Source of the DNA: Candidatus Baltobacteraceae bacterium
Lineage (GTDB): Bacteria; Vulcanimicrobiota; Vulcanimicrobiia; Vulcanimicrobiales; Vulcanimicrobiaceae
NCBI GenBank assembly: GCA_035502855.1
Contig: DATJTX010000023.1
Coordinates: 59,053-123,052 of the forward strand
Length of the DNA: 64,000 bases
Direction: 5' to 3'
Below the pieces are notes generated by a model that was not told where the DNA came from, ran no database searches, and was given only the letters and a program-made list of their open reading frames with translations. The translations under genes were made by a program, and so were the position numbers. This document shows, in pieces, positions 34,106 through 42,573 of the stretch; the stretch's first letter is position 1; each line of letters begins with the position of its first letter.

Positions 34106-34810
34106 CTATTGCAATACCGCGTCGACGATGAGGAACCATGGCTGCGTACGCAAGCGCCGGCCCAAATCGGATTCACGATTCGGCGCGTCGGCGGTCGGCA
34201 GCGGTTCGATGAGACGTACGATCGAGAAACCCGCCGCGACCACGTCGCTCAGTATCCGTTCGAGCGGGCGGTGATAGAACTGCACCTCGATCGGGTCGGG
34301 ACCGAAGCCGGTCCAGCGGTCACGAACGAGCCGCACCGCGTGATAGTCGGCTTCCGGGTCGATGGTGAGGTACGGGTGGTGCGTCGAAAAGACGAGCCGC
34401 CCGCGGGGGCGCAGGATGCGCGCGAACTCGGCGAGCGCGTTCGTCCACGATGCAAGATAGTGCAAGGTCATCGAGGAGAAGATCGTATCGAAACTGGCGT
34501 TCTCGAAGGGCAGCGGTTGGGCCAGATCGGCTTGGAGGACGCGGCCGCGGTCACCGAGCCGCTCGCGCGCCAGCGCGACCATCGCCGGGCTGGCGTCGAC
34601 GGCGGTCACTTGCGCGCCGTTCCCGACCAGCCACGCGGCGTGCTCGCCGGCTGCGCAGCCGGCATCGAGCACGGCCAGCCCGCGCGGGTCACCGACCGCG
34701 CCACGCATCGCCGGCCGTTCGTACTCGGCGTTACAGACGTTCCCGGCGCTCACCGACGCGTAGACCCGGGCGAGCTTCGGATCGGTGTAGAGGTCGTTCT
34801 CGAGGGACAT
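34106..34810 (-). CDS. SAM-dependent methyltransferase (class I, Methyltransf_11)
   Basis: A 234-residue Rossmann-fold methyltransferase. Motif I is AVLDAGCAAGEHAAWL, followed by VDASPAMV, QADLAQPLPFENASFDTI and MTLHYL, the standard order of the ubiquinone/menaquinone-methyltransferase-like family. The substrate cannot be told. The ATG at 34810 has GGAGG about 9 bases upstream; a longer frame upstream lacks family similarity and overlaps the promoter of the divergent histidine kinase. The DUF6582 gene follows on the same strand. Confidence 0.85.
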   Translation of the reverse strand: MSLENDLYTDPKLARVYASVSAGNVCNAEYERPAMRGAVGDPRGLAVLDAGCAAGEHAAWLVGNGAQVTAVDASPAMVALARERLGDRGRVLQADLAQPLPFENASFDTIFSSMTLHYLASWTNALAEFARILRPRGRLVFSTHHPYLTIDPEADYHAVRLVRDRWTGFGPDPIEVQFYHRPLERILSDVVAAGFSIVRLIEPLPTADAPNRESDLGRRLRTQPWFLIVDAVLQ

Positions 34811-34903
34811 ACCTCGCGGCCCTCCGGTCCGCTGGTCTATGAATTGGTCCCGCTCGTCACCGGACGGTTGACCCGCTCGGCCGCCGCGCGGTATGAGGGG
34901 ACT

Positions 34904-35953
34904 ATGACCTTTCGGCGTCCGGTGGCATGGTTCTGGCTTTTCGTCATTTTTACGGCGATCGGGATCTTCTTCTCGCTTCACGCGTATCTCAGCGATGGAT
35001 CGGGTGCATCGCTTTCACAGCACTTCTATTACGAAATGACCGGCGCGTACGCCGCGATGGTGTGGGTGCCCGCGATTGCGTGGCTCACGCGCGCCGCTCC
35101 GTTTACGCGCGCGACGATCGCTCGCGCCCTGGCAGCCAACCTGGCCGGCGCCGCGATTTACACGCTGCTGCACAGCAGCGTCGAGTTGCTGCTCCGCTTT
35201 CCTCTCCAGGCCATGGTCGGCTTGCACCACTCCCTCGCCGTCATGGCGCGGACAACGTACATCTCCGAGGCGCCGAGCGATCTGGTCTACTATTGCTTCA
35301 TCGCCGTACCGCTCTATCTCATCGGGCATGCGCTCGCGGCGCGCGACCTCGAGGCCAAGCTTGCGAAGGCGCAGCTCGAGAACTTGCGTCTGCAGCTGCA
35401 GCCGCACTTTCTCTTCAACACGCTCAACGCGATCTCGGCGGTGATGTACGAGGACGTGGTCAAAGCCGACCGGATGCTGGCGCAGCTGAGCGATTTCATG
35501 CGCTTGGTTCTCGCCTCCGGCGGCGTCGAGGAGATTCCGCTCGATGAGGAGCTGCGGATGGAACGGATGTACGTCGATATCATGAAGACCCGGCTGGAAC
35601 GGAATCTGGCGCTGGAGGTCGCCGTGGCGGATGACGCGCGCGGCATGAGCGTTCCGTTCATGCTGCTGCAGCCGCTGCTCGAGAACAGCATACGCCACGG
35701 CATGGGCTCGGCGCGCGTTGCGCTTGCGCTCGGCATCGGCGTCGTCCGCCGCAACGGCTCGACGGTGATCGAGGTGAGCGATAACGGCATCGGCTTCGAC
35801 CCCTTGGCGCCGCGCGGCATCGGCCTTACCAACGTCGCCGCGCGCTTGCAGCACCTGTACGGTACGGACGCGTCGCTCGCGATTCGCGCACGCGACGGCG
35901 GCGGCACGCTGGTTACGTTGAACCTGCCCGCACGCGAGACGAGCGGCGCATGA
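34904..35953 (+). CDS. LytS/YehU-type membrane histidine kinase
   Basis: A 349-residue sensor kinase. Four or so hydrophobic segments cover residues 8-145 (small integral-membrane sensor), followed by a coiled linker and the His_kinase domain with LQLQPHFLFNTLNAIS, where His168 is the phosphorylation site. The HATPase region includes LLENSIRHG (N box) and DNGIGFDP (G1). The start ATG at 34904 is directly preceded by GAGGGG. It overlaps its response regulator by 4 bases (ATGA). Such systems often respond to envelope or metabolite signals; the ligand is unknown. Confidence 0.92.
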   Translation: MTFRRPVAWFWLFVIFTAIGIFFSLHAYLSDGSGASLSQHFYYEMTGAYAAMVWVPAIAWLTRAAPFTRATIARALAANLAGAAIYTLLHSSVELLLRFPLQAMVGLHHSLAVMARTTYISEAPSDLVYYCFIAVPLYLIGHALAARDLEAKLAKAQLENLRLQLQPHFLFNTLNAISAVMYEDVVKADRMLAQLSDFMRLVLASGGVEEIPLDEELRMERMYVDIMKTRLERNLALEVAVADDARGMSVPFMLLQPLLENSIRHGMGSARVALALGIGVVRRNGSTVIEVSDNGIGFDPLAPRGIGLTNVAARLQHLYGTDASLAIRARDGGGTLVTLNLPARETSGA

Positions 35954-36702
35954 GCTTGACGGTCATGATCGCCGACGACGAGACGCCGGCGCGGCGCAAG
36001 CTGGCGCGCTTCCTCAGTGAACACGAGGACGTGCAACTGGTCGCCGAGGCCGCCAACGGTATCGACGCGGTCGATCTCATCGCGATGACCAAACCGCAAC
36101 TCGTCTTCCTCGACATCCACATGCCGGATCTGGACGGCTTGGGCGTCGCCGAGACGCTGGTTCGCAGCGATGCGCCCCCGTCGATCGTCTTCGTGACGGC
36201 GTACGATCACTATGCGGTCAAGGCGTTCGAGGTCAGCGCTCTCGATTATCTGCTCAAACCCTACGATCGCGAGCGTTTCGAGCGAGCGTTGGCCAAAGCG
36301 CGGTCTTCGTTCGAGACCAAACCCGATAATGAGAAACTCGCCGATATGCTGGCGCACATCCGCAACGAGGAGCGCTACGTACGCCGGCTGCTGATACCCA
36401 ACGACGGCCGCTCGTTCTTCGTCGCCACGCGTGAGATCGCGCGGCTCGAGGCCGACGGAAATAACGTCGCCGTGCACACGCCGCGCGGGGCGCATAGCTT
36501 GCGCGCGACGCTGGAGTCGCTCGAAGGCCGGCTCGATCCGGCGCACTTCGCGCGCGTGCATCGCGCCCACGTCGTCAACATCGACGAGATCGCGGAGATC
36601 CATCCCTGGTTCCACGGTGATTACAAGATTCTCATGCGCGACGGCACCGAGATCGCTTGGAGCCGCCGCTACGCATCGCAACGGCCCGACCTGCTCAAGT
36701 AA
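35950..36702 (+). CDS. LytTR-family response regulator
   Basis: Partner of the preceding kinase. The receiver domain (1-120) has the acidic pair DDE near residues 9-11, phospho-acceptor Asp55 in LVFLDIHMP, the conserved Thr in VFVTAYD and Lys in LLKPYD. The C-terminal LytTR DNA-binding domain (about 145-248) includes RSFFVATREIARLEADGN and FARVHRAHVVN. Length 250 is typical. The glycosyltransferase gene begins 13 bases after its stop and may be in the same operon or be a target. Confidence 0.93.
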   Translation: MSLTVMIADDETPARRKLARFLSEHEDVQLVAEAANGIDAVDLIAMTKPQLVFLDIHMPDLDGLGVAETLVRSDAPPSIVFVTAYDHYAVKAFEVSALDYLLKPYDRERFERALAKARSSFETKPDNEKLADMLAHIRNEERYVRRLLIPNDGRSFFVATREIARLEADGNNVAVHTPRGAHSLRATLESLEGRLDPAHFARVHRAHVVNIDEIAEIHPWFHGDYKILMRDGTEIAWSRRYASQRPDLLK

Positions 36703-36715
36703 AGGAATTACCAAC

Positions 36716-38218
36716 GTGACCAAACGCATCGCGTGGCTTGCGGCCGCGGTCGTTTTCTTCGTGCACGCGCTCGGCAACGCGCACTACGGATTCTTCCGCG
36801 ACGAACTCTATTTCATCATCTGCGGCTTCCACCCGCAGTGGGGCTACGTCGATCAGCCACCGGTCGTGCCGTTGTTGGCGGCGTTCACGCAACTCGGTGG
36901 ACACTCGCTCTTTTTGCTTCGCCTCGTGCCGGCGCTCTGCGCCGCGGCCGGCGTGTACGTGACGTGCCTGCTCGTGTTGGAATTCGGCGGCGGCGTCTTC
37001 GCGCAGGTGATGGCGTCGCTGGCGTTTCTCTTCGCGGGCGTCCTGTTGAGCTTCGGTGAAAAGGTCGGTCCCGACGAGATCGGATTGTGGGCCTGGCCGC
37101 TGATCGCGCTGCTGGTCGCGCGCATCGTCCGCGGCGGTGATCCACGGCTCTGGCTCGCTGCCGGATTCGTCGGCGGCGTCGCGATCGAGAGCAAGTACGC
37201 GGTGCTGTTCTTCCTCGCCGCGCTGTTCATCGGGCTGCTCTTCACGCCGCAGCGCCGCGTGCTCGCCGACCGGTGGTTCGTCGTCGGCGCGGCGCTGATG
37301 CTGCTGATCGCGCTGCCGAACTTTCTCTGGCAGGCGCATTACGACTTTCCGATGTGGCAGCTGCTGCGCAACGGTCAAAACGGTAAGAACGTGATCGTCG
37401 GGCCGCTGGTCTATCTGCTCCAGGAAATCCTGATCACGAATGTGTTTCTGTTTCCGGTGTGGGTGATCGGGCTCTACTGGCTTTTGCGCAACAGCGCGTA
37501 TCGTTTCTTGGGCTACGCCTACGTGATCCTCATCGCGGAGATGATGCTCTTTCACGGCAAGCACTACTACCCGGCCGACGTCTATCCGATCCTGATCGCG
37601 GCGGGGGGCGTGCAGCTCGAGGCCTGGACGCGCACGGTATGGCCGGCGCGTGCCGCGATGCTCGTGTACACGCTCGTGCTCGGCCCGGTCTTCGTTCCGT
37701 TCTCGCTGCCGATTCTCTCGGAACCGTCGTTCGTTGCTTACCAATCGCGGATCGACGCGCTATTCCACACCTCGAACCGCGTGCTGGCGACCGAGTACAA
37801 TCGCGAGACCTCGGTGCTGCCGGGCGATTGGGCAGATATGCACGGCTGGCCCGAGATGGCCGCGACCGTGAAGCGGGTCTACGATTCGCTTCCGCCGGGC
37901 GATCGCGCCGTCGCCGTCGTCTTCGCCGGCAACTACGGCGAAGCCGCGGCGGTGCAATTCTTCGCGCCGGGCATTCCGGTGATCAGTACGCACAACCAGT
38001 ATTGGCTGTGGGGACCCGGCGCGTACGACGGCCGCGTGATGGTCCAAGTGAACGGAACGTGCTGGGCCAAGGAGCACTACTTCGCGTCGCGCACGATCGC
38101 GGCCGCGATCGATTCGCGATGGGCGATCGCCTACGAGAATCACATTCCGGTCAACATCTGCCGCGGTTTGAAGATCCCGGTCGCGCAGCTCTGGGCCGAG
38201 TCGAAGAATTATGAGTGA
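36716..38218 (+). CDS. Polytopic glycosyltransferase, ArnT/PMT-like (GT39/GT83)
   Basis: A 500-residue membrane protein starting at a GTG with AAAGGAA 8 bases upstream. The first external loop carries the acidic motif HYGFFRDELYFI with GYVDQPPVVPLLA, the conserved catalytic region of GT-C transferases that use polyprenyl-phosphate sugars (ArnT, protein O-mannosyltransferases). Nine to eleven transmembrane segments follow, then a soluble C-terminal domain of about 150 residues. It probably transfers a sugar to lipid A, glycans or protein at the outer face of the inner membrane. UppS (24221) supplies the lipid-carrier pathway. Acceptor unknown. Confidence 0.85.
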   Translation: MTKRIAWLAAAVVFFVHALGNAHYGFFRDELYFIICGFHPQWGYVDQPPVVPLLAAFTQLGGHSLFLLRLVPALCAAAGVYVTCLLVLEFGGGVFAQVMASLAFLFAGVLLSFGEKVGPDEIGLWAWPLIALLVARIVRGGDPRLWLAAGFVGGVAIESKYAVLFFLAALFIGLLFTPQRRVLADRWFVVGAALMLLIALPNFLWQAHYDFPMWQLLRNGQNGKNVIVGPLVYLLQEILITNVFLFPVWVIGLYWLLRNSAYRFLGYAYVILIAEMMLFHGKHYYPADVYPILIAAGGVQLEAWTRTVWPARAAMLVYTLVLGPVFVPFSLPILSEPSFVAYQSRIDALFHTSNRVLATEYNRETSVLPGDWADMHGWPEMAATVKRVYDSLPPGDRAVAVVFAGNYGEAAAVQFFAPGIPVISTHNQYWLWGPGAYDGRVMVQVNGTCWAKEHYFASRTIAAAIDSRWAIAYENHIPVNICRGLKIPVAQLWAESKNYE

Positions 38219-38226
38219 CGGACCTT

Positions 38227-38345
38227 GTCATCCTGAGCGTAGGCGCGAAGCGCCGGAGTCGAACCTCGTCATCCTGAGCGTAGGCGCGAAGCGCCGGAGT
38301 CGAACCTCGTCATCCTGAGCGTAGGCGCGAAGCGCCGGAGTCGAA
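38227..38345. repeat. 41-bp tandem repeat, 2.9 copies, with GTCATCCTGAG core
   Basis: Two exact 41-base units starting GTCATCCTGAGCGTAGG (38227-38267, 38268-38308) and a third truncated copy (38309-38345) fill the gap between the glycosyltransferase and the esterase. The internal GGCGCGAAGCGCC is a short palindrome. The last copy is read on the minus strand as the final residues and stop codon of the esterase. No spacers, so not a CRISPR. Confidence 0.9.
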
Positions 38346-39242
38346 GGACGACAAAGCGAGTATCTCGATCAGTTTCGGGTAGACGAGATCGGTGCGGGCG
38401 AGCGGGTTATCGGGATCGATGATGTCGTGATTCTCGGGGAGATTCGTCAGCTCGAGGTAGTCGATGCCGTCGGCGCGCCGCGCTCTCCAGCGCGTCACCG
38501 TCTCCAAGGTTTCGGCGTTGTTCACCGCCGGGTCGGCCGCGTTCACGATGGTTGCGATGCGGGCCGCGACCGGCGGCATCGTGCGCGCCGCCGTATACAC
38601 CGCGTTGCCGATGCGCAAGGTTTGCATCAACGCGTGGGTCGCAAAGCGCGGATATGCCGTGGCCGGCCGCTGCGCGGCTTTGATCCGCGGATCCCACCAG
38701 AGAAAAACATTCGGCAGATGCAGCAGGAGCGTCGTGAGCAGATCGGTTATCGTCCGCGAGAATTCCAGCAGTCCGAAGTCCGGCGCGACCGGCACGCTAG
38801 TCGTAACGTCGGCGCGATATTGCGCAAGATGCGCGCAGAGCAGACCGCCCATCGAGATGCCGAGCACTGCAACGCGCTCGCCGAGCCCGGCGGCAGCGTC
38901 GACGGCACCGTACGTGCTCTCCAGCAGCATTTCGGCGGTCAACCCGGCGATCGAATTGGTCATGCGATCCGCGTATCCGTGGAACGGCATGCGCGGTACG
39001 AACACGTTCGCGCCCAAGGCGTGGACCTGCGGAGCGAATTCGACGAACTGACCCGGGTGATTGGTGAGGCCGTGCAAGAGCACGACGCACCACGGCGTAC
39101 GGCTTCCGCCTTCGAGCAACACCGTGCGCGCGGTCGGTGCAATCGATGCGTCATCCAACGCCATGATCGCGTGCGCGCGCGAGCGGCCCTCATCGTAGGA
39201 CGCAGCGGGCGAACTAGCGGGAGGCAGGAGTATGCCGCGCAC
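38310..39242 (-). CDS. Alpha/beta hydrolase (carboxylesterase-like), paralogue 1
   Basis: A 310-residue alpha/beta hydrolase: oxyanion region LLHGLTNHPGQF, nucleophile elbow GISMGGLL, an Asp in NAADPAVN and a His in ENHDIIDPD. It resembles bacterial monoacylglycerol lipase/carboxylesterases. A paralogue with the same motif order is at 50576-51445. The last residues (SSFDSGASRLRSG) and the stop codon are encoded by the extragenic repeat at 38227-38345, so the natural C terminus has been replaced by repeat sequence. The start at 39242 overlaps the end of tag by 29 bases; ATG 39164 is an alternative, but similarity to the family extends upstream of it. Confidence 0.8.
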   Translation of the reverse strand: MRGILLPPASSPAASYDEGRSRAHAIMALDDASIAPTARTVLLEGGSRTPWCVVLLHGLTNHPGQFVEFAPQVHALGANVFVPRMPFHGYADRMTNSIAGLTAEMLLESTYGAVDAAAGLGERVAVLGISMGGLLCAHLAQYRADVTTSVPVAPDFGLLEFSRTITDLLTTLLLHLPNVFLWWDPRIKAAQRPATAYPRFATHALMQTLRIGNAVYTAARTMPPVAARIATIVNAADPAVNNAETLETVTRWRARRADGIDYLELTNLPENHDIIDPDNPLARTDLVYPKLIEILALSSFDSGASRLRSG

Positions 39243-39777
39243 AGCCGATGACGTGATCGTCGACCAGACCGGTCGCCTGCATGAACGCGTACATGATCGT
39301 CGGCCCGACGAATCGGAAGCCGCGCGCGATCAGGTCCTTGCTGAGCGCACGCGATTCGTCGCTCTCGGCGGGAAGATCCTCGAGCCGTTTCACGCGGTGG
39401 TCGATCGGCTTTCCGCCGACGAAACGCCACACGTAGGCATCGAACGACCCGAACTCCTTCTGAATTTTCAGAAACGCCTTGGCGTTGCTCACCGTCGACG
39501 CGACCTTGGCGCGATTGCGCACGATACCGGGATCGGTAAGAACTTTCTCGATCCGCGCCGGCGTCATTCGGGCCACGCGCGCCGGGTCGAAATCGTAGAA
39601 GACCTCGCGATAGCGATCGCGTTTGCGCAGGATCGTCTCCCAGCTCAGACCCGCCTGCGCGCCTTCGAGGGTAAGGAATTCGAAGAACGTCCGGTCGTCA
39701 TGCACCGGACGTCCCCACTCCGTGTCGTGATAGGCGATCGAGAGTTCCGTCGTCGCCCACGAACAGCGTTTGCTCAT
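39214..39777 (-). CDS. tag: DNA-3-methyladenine glycosylase I
   Basis: Excises 3-methyladenine from alkylated DNA in base-excision repair. The 187-residue product begins with the zinc-cysteine CSWATTE and contains YHDTEWGRPVHDDRTFFEFL, QAGLSWETILRKR, FRFVGPTIMYAFMQATGLVDDH and the final zinc ligands in CARHTPASR, the complete Tag signature. It sits between the APC permease and the esterase, all on the minus strand with short gaps, so it is probably co-transcribed with the pyrimidine genes even though its function is unrelated. Confidence 0.95.
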   Translation of the reverse strand: MSKRCSWATTELSIAYHDTEWGRPVHDDRTFFEFLTLEGAQAGLSWETILRKRDRYREVFYDFDPARVARMTPARIEKVLTDPGIVRNRAKVASTVSNAKAFLKIQKEFGSFDAYVWRFVGGKPIDHRVKRLEDLPAESDESRALSKDLIARGFRFVGPTIMYAFMQATGLVDDHVIGCARHTPASR

Positions 39778-39787
39778 CGGACTGCGT

Positions 39788-41275
39788 TCAATTCACGCGA
39801 GGCTGCGCAGGTGCGAGGCCTTCGACCTCCTCGAGCGCGACCGTGCTCTTGTTGCGTCCGTACGAAAAATAAAAGATGAGCCCGATGACGAGCCAGGTCA
39901 AAAACGCGAGCCACACCAGCGGGAAGAACCCCCACACCAGCGGGTTGCCGACCTTCAGGAAATAGATCAAGACGAGCGCCGAGAGAGCCGAGAATACCGG
40001 AATGAGGTACGGCCCGAAGGGCAGCGTGAACGCGCCGGTCAGATTGGGATGACGCTTGCGCAGCACGGGCACGGCAACGGCCACCAGCACGAACGCCGTG
40101 AGCGTGCCCATGTTGGTGGCAGACCCCAGGATGCTGATCGGAAAGAACGCGCCTGCCGCCGCGATGAGCACGCCGAAAAAGATCTGCGAAAAGACCGGCG
40201 TCCGCCACACCGGATGCAGTTTCGTGAAGCTGGGCGGAATGAGCCCATCGCGTGACATCGCGTAAAAGATTCGCGTTTGGCCGTACATCATGACGAGCAG
40301 CACCGTCGTCAACCCGGCGATCGCACCGAACGAGATGATGACACCCGCCCATGCGAGGCCGACGGAATCGGCCGCGAATGCGACCGGGAAGGCGACGTTG
40401 AGCGTATAGAACGGCACCATACCGTCGAGAATCGCCGCGACGACGATGTACAGAACCGTGCAGATCACCAGGCTCATGATGATGCCGAACGGCAGATCCC
40501 GGGCCGGGTTGCGCGCTTCTTCGGCCGTCGTCGACACCGCGTCGAAGCCGATGTAGGCGAAGAACATGAACGCCGCACCGCCCAACGTGCCGGCCCAGCC
40601 GAACGGAAAGTAACCGCCAAGCCCGCTTTGCGGTCCCGGCGGCAGATGGTAGTTTGCCGGGTTGATGTGCTGCACGCCGATCACGATGAAGAACAGCACG
40701 ACGAGAACCTTGATCGTCACGATCACCGCGTTGACGGTACCGGATTCCTTCGTGCCGCGAACCAGCAGCGCGGTGATCAGCAAGATGATCGCGGCGGCCG
40801 GCAGATTCGCGATCCCAGGCATAGCGTCCCAATGGCTGTGCTGCCACATCTGCGGGATGTTCAGGTTGAAGAGCGTGTGCAAAATGAACGTGAAATAGCC
40901 CGACCAGCCGACGCTGACGGTGGCCGCGCCGAGCGCGTACTCGAAAACCAACCCCCAGCCGACGATCCAGGCGAGAAACTCACCCATCGTCGCGTACGTG
41001 TACGTGTACGCGCTGCCGGAGATCGGGATCTTGCTCGACACCTCGGCATAACACAATGCGGCAAGTGCGCTCACGATGCCGGCGAGCACGAACGAGATCG
41101 TGAGCGAGGGGCCGGCGCGCGTCGCGGATGCCACGCCGGTCAAGACGAAGATTCCGGTGCCGATGATCGCGCCGATTCCCATTGCCGTCAGCGCCCACGG
41201 TCCAAGCGAGCGTTTCAGCCCGTGTTCGTGGTCGGAACCTTCCGCGAGAATTCGGGCGAGCGGCTTGACCCGCAT
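39788..41275 (-). CDS. APC-family amino acid permease (CAT/YhdG type)
   Basis: A 495-residue transporter with about 12-14 transmembrane helices. The family signature GIGAIIGTGIFVLTG is in the first helix, and SGSAYTYTYATMGEFLAWIVGW and FFAYIGFDAVSTTAEEARNPARDLP are hallmarks of the cationic-amino-acid-transporter branch. The substrate is unknown; within the pyrimidine cluster it could carry beta-alanine or another amino acid. Its ATG overlaps the aminotransferase stop by one base (TGATG). Confidence 0.9.
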   Translation of the reverse strand: MRVKPLARILAEGSDHEHGLKRSLGPWALTAMGIGAIIGTGIFVLTGVASATRAGPSLTISFVLAGIVSALAALCYAEVSSKIPISGSAYTYTYATMGEFLAWIVGWGLVFEYALGAATVSVGWSGYFTFILHTLFNLNIPQMWQHSHWDAMPGIANLPAAAIILLITALLVRGTKESGTVNAVIVTIKVLVVLFFIVIGVQHINPANYHLPPGPQSGLGGYFPFGWAGTLGGAAFMFFAYIGFDAVSTTAEEARNPARDLPFGIIMSLVICTVLYIVVAAILDGMVPFYTLNVAFPVAFAADSVGLAWAGVIISFGAIAGLTTVLLVMMYGQTRIFYAMSRDGLIPPSFTKLHPVWRTPVFSQIFFGVLIAAAGAFFPISILGSATNMGTLTAFVLVAVAVPVLRKRHPNLTGAFTLPFGPYLIPVFSALSALVLIYFLKVGNPLVWGFFPLVWLAFLTWLVIGLIFYFSYGRNKSTVALEEVEGLAPAQPRVN

Positions 41276-42573
41276 CAGCCGAGGGTCTTCAGCGAGGATT
41301 CGAACGACTTCAAAAACTCCGCGACGTCGTCGCTGCTGAAGATCAGCGGCGGCTGGATGCGCAGCACGTTGCCGAACCGCCCGCCTTTGCCGATCAGCAC
41401 GCCGCGCTCGCGCATCGCTTCGAGCATGCGATTCGTCGCGACCGCGTCGTAGGCTTTGCTCTTGGCGTCCTTGACCAGCTCGACGCCGATCATCAACCCG
41501 CGCCCGCGCACCTCCCCGATGATCGGGAAGCGCTTCTGAAGATCGCGCAGTCCCGCCAGCAGCGCGTCGCCCTGACGCTTGGCGTTGGCGACGAGATGTT
41601 TCTTCTCGATCATCTCGAGCGTCACGCTCGCGGCGCGCGTCGAGAGCGGATTGCCGCCGAACGTGTTGATGTGCGGCCCTTTGAACGCATCCGCCAACTC
41701 CGGGCGCGTGATCGTGATGCCGATCGGCAACCCGCTGGCCAGGCCCTTCGCCGACGTGATGATGTCCGGCACGACGCCGTAACTCGACACCATGCCGAAG
41801 ATCCCGTCACCCAAACGCCCCCATCCGGCCTGTACTTCGTCGGCGATCAGCAGCGTGCCGAACGGTTCGAGCGTCTCTTTGAGCACTTTGTAATATTCGG
41901 GCGGCGGCGTGACGATGCCCGCGACCCCTTCGATCGTTTCGGTGATCATCGCCGCCGGTGCACCGTTCGTCGCCGTTTCGATCACGCGCTTCGCCGAGCG
42001 GGCGCAGGCGATCTCGCACGAAGGATAGGTTAGGTTGAGCGGACAGCGATAGCAGTACGGATTCGGTACGAACGCAACGTGCGGCATTTGGGGACCGTAG
42101 TTGCGCCAATTCGAGAGCCCGGTCAGCGCGACCGTAAAGACGGTACGTCCGTGATAGGCGTGTTCGAGCGCGAGAAAGTCCGCCGAGTTCTTCGCCGTTC
42201 GGGCGACCAGTGCCGCGGTTTCGTTCGCTTCCGAACCGGAGTTGCTCACGAACGATTTGGTCATGCCCGGCGGCGCGATCGCGGCGATCTTCTCGGCGAA
42301 ATCGAGTTGCTGCTCGGTGAGATAGAGCGTCGAGGCGTGAATCAACTTCTTCGCCTGATCGGCAACGGCTTGCGCCACTTCGGTATCGCCGTAGCCGAGC
42401 GTATTGGTCGCAATCCCGGCAAAGGCGTCGAGATATTCGCGCCCGCGGTCGTCGCGCAGATGCGTTCCCTCGCCGTCCACCAGCGTGAGCGGTTCCTCGT
42501 AATACGTCTGCTGGGCGGCGAAGAGATGCGCCTTGGCGCGCTCCGCGTTAGACTTTTTGGTAGCCGTATCCAT
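41275..42573 (-). CDS. Class III aminotransferase, probably beta-alanine:pyruvate/glyoxylate type
   Basis: A 432-residue PLP enzyme of class III (AGXT2/GabT group). Motifs include SNSGSEANETAALVAR, HAYHGRTVFTVALTG, IADEVQAGWGRLG and the lysine in TSAKGLASGLPIG. In this cluster, between an NCS1 importer and an APC permease and with ureidopropionase and semialdehyde dehydrogenase nearby, its likely job is to convert beta-alanine to malonate semialdehyde. A set of cysteines (YCYRCPLNLTYPSCEIAC) near residue 175 is notable and typical of AGXT2-like enzymes of this group. It overlaps the NCS1 gene by 26 bases. Confidence 0.88.
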   Translation of the reverse strand: MDTATKKSNAERAKAHLFAAQQTYYEEPLTLVDGEGTHLRDDRGREYLDAFAGIATNTLGYGDTEVAQAVADQAKKLIHASTLYLTEQQLDFAEKIAAIAPPGMTKSFVSNSGSEANETAALVARTAKNSADFLALEHAYHGRTVFTVALTGLSNWRNYGPQMPHVAFVPNPYCYRCPLNLTYPSCEIACARSAKRVIETATNGAPAAMITETIEGVAGIVTPPPEYYKVLKETLEPFGTLLIADEVQAGWGRLGDGIFGMVSSYGVVPDIITSAKGLASGLPIGITITRPELADAFKGPHINTFGGNPLSTRAASVTLEMIEKKHLVANAKRQGDALLAGLRDLQKRFPIIGEVRGRGLMIGVELVKDAKSKAYDAVATNRMLEAMRERGVLIGKGGRFGNVLRIQPPLIFSSDDVAEFLKSFESSLKTLG

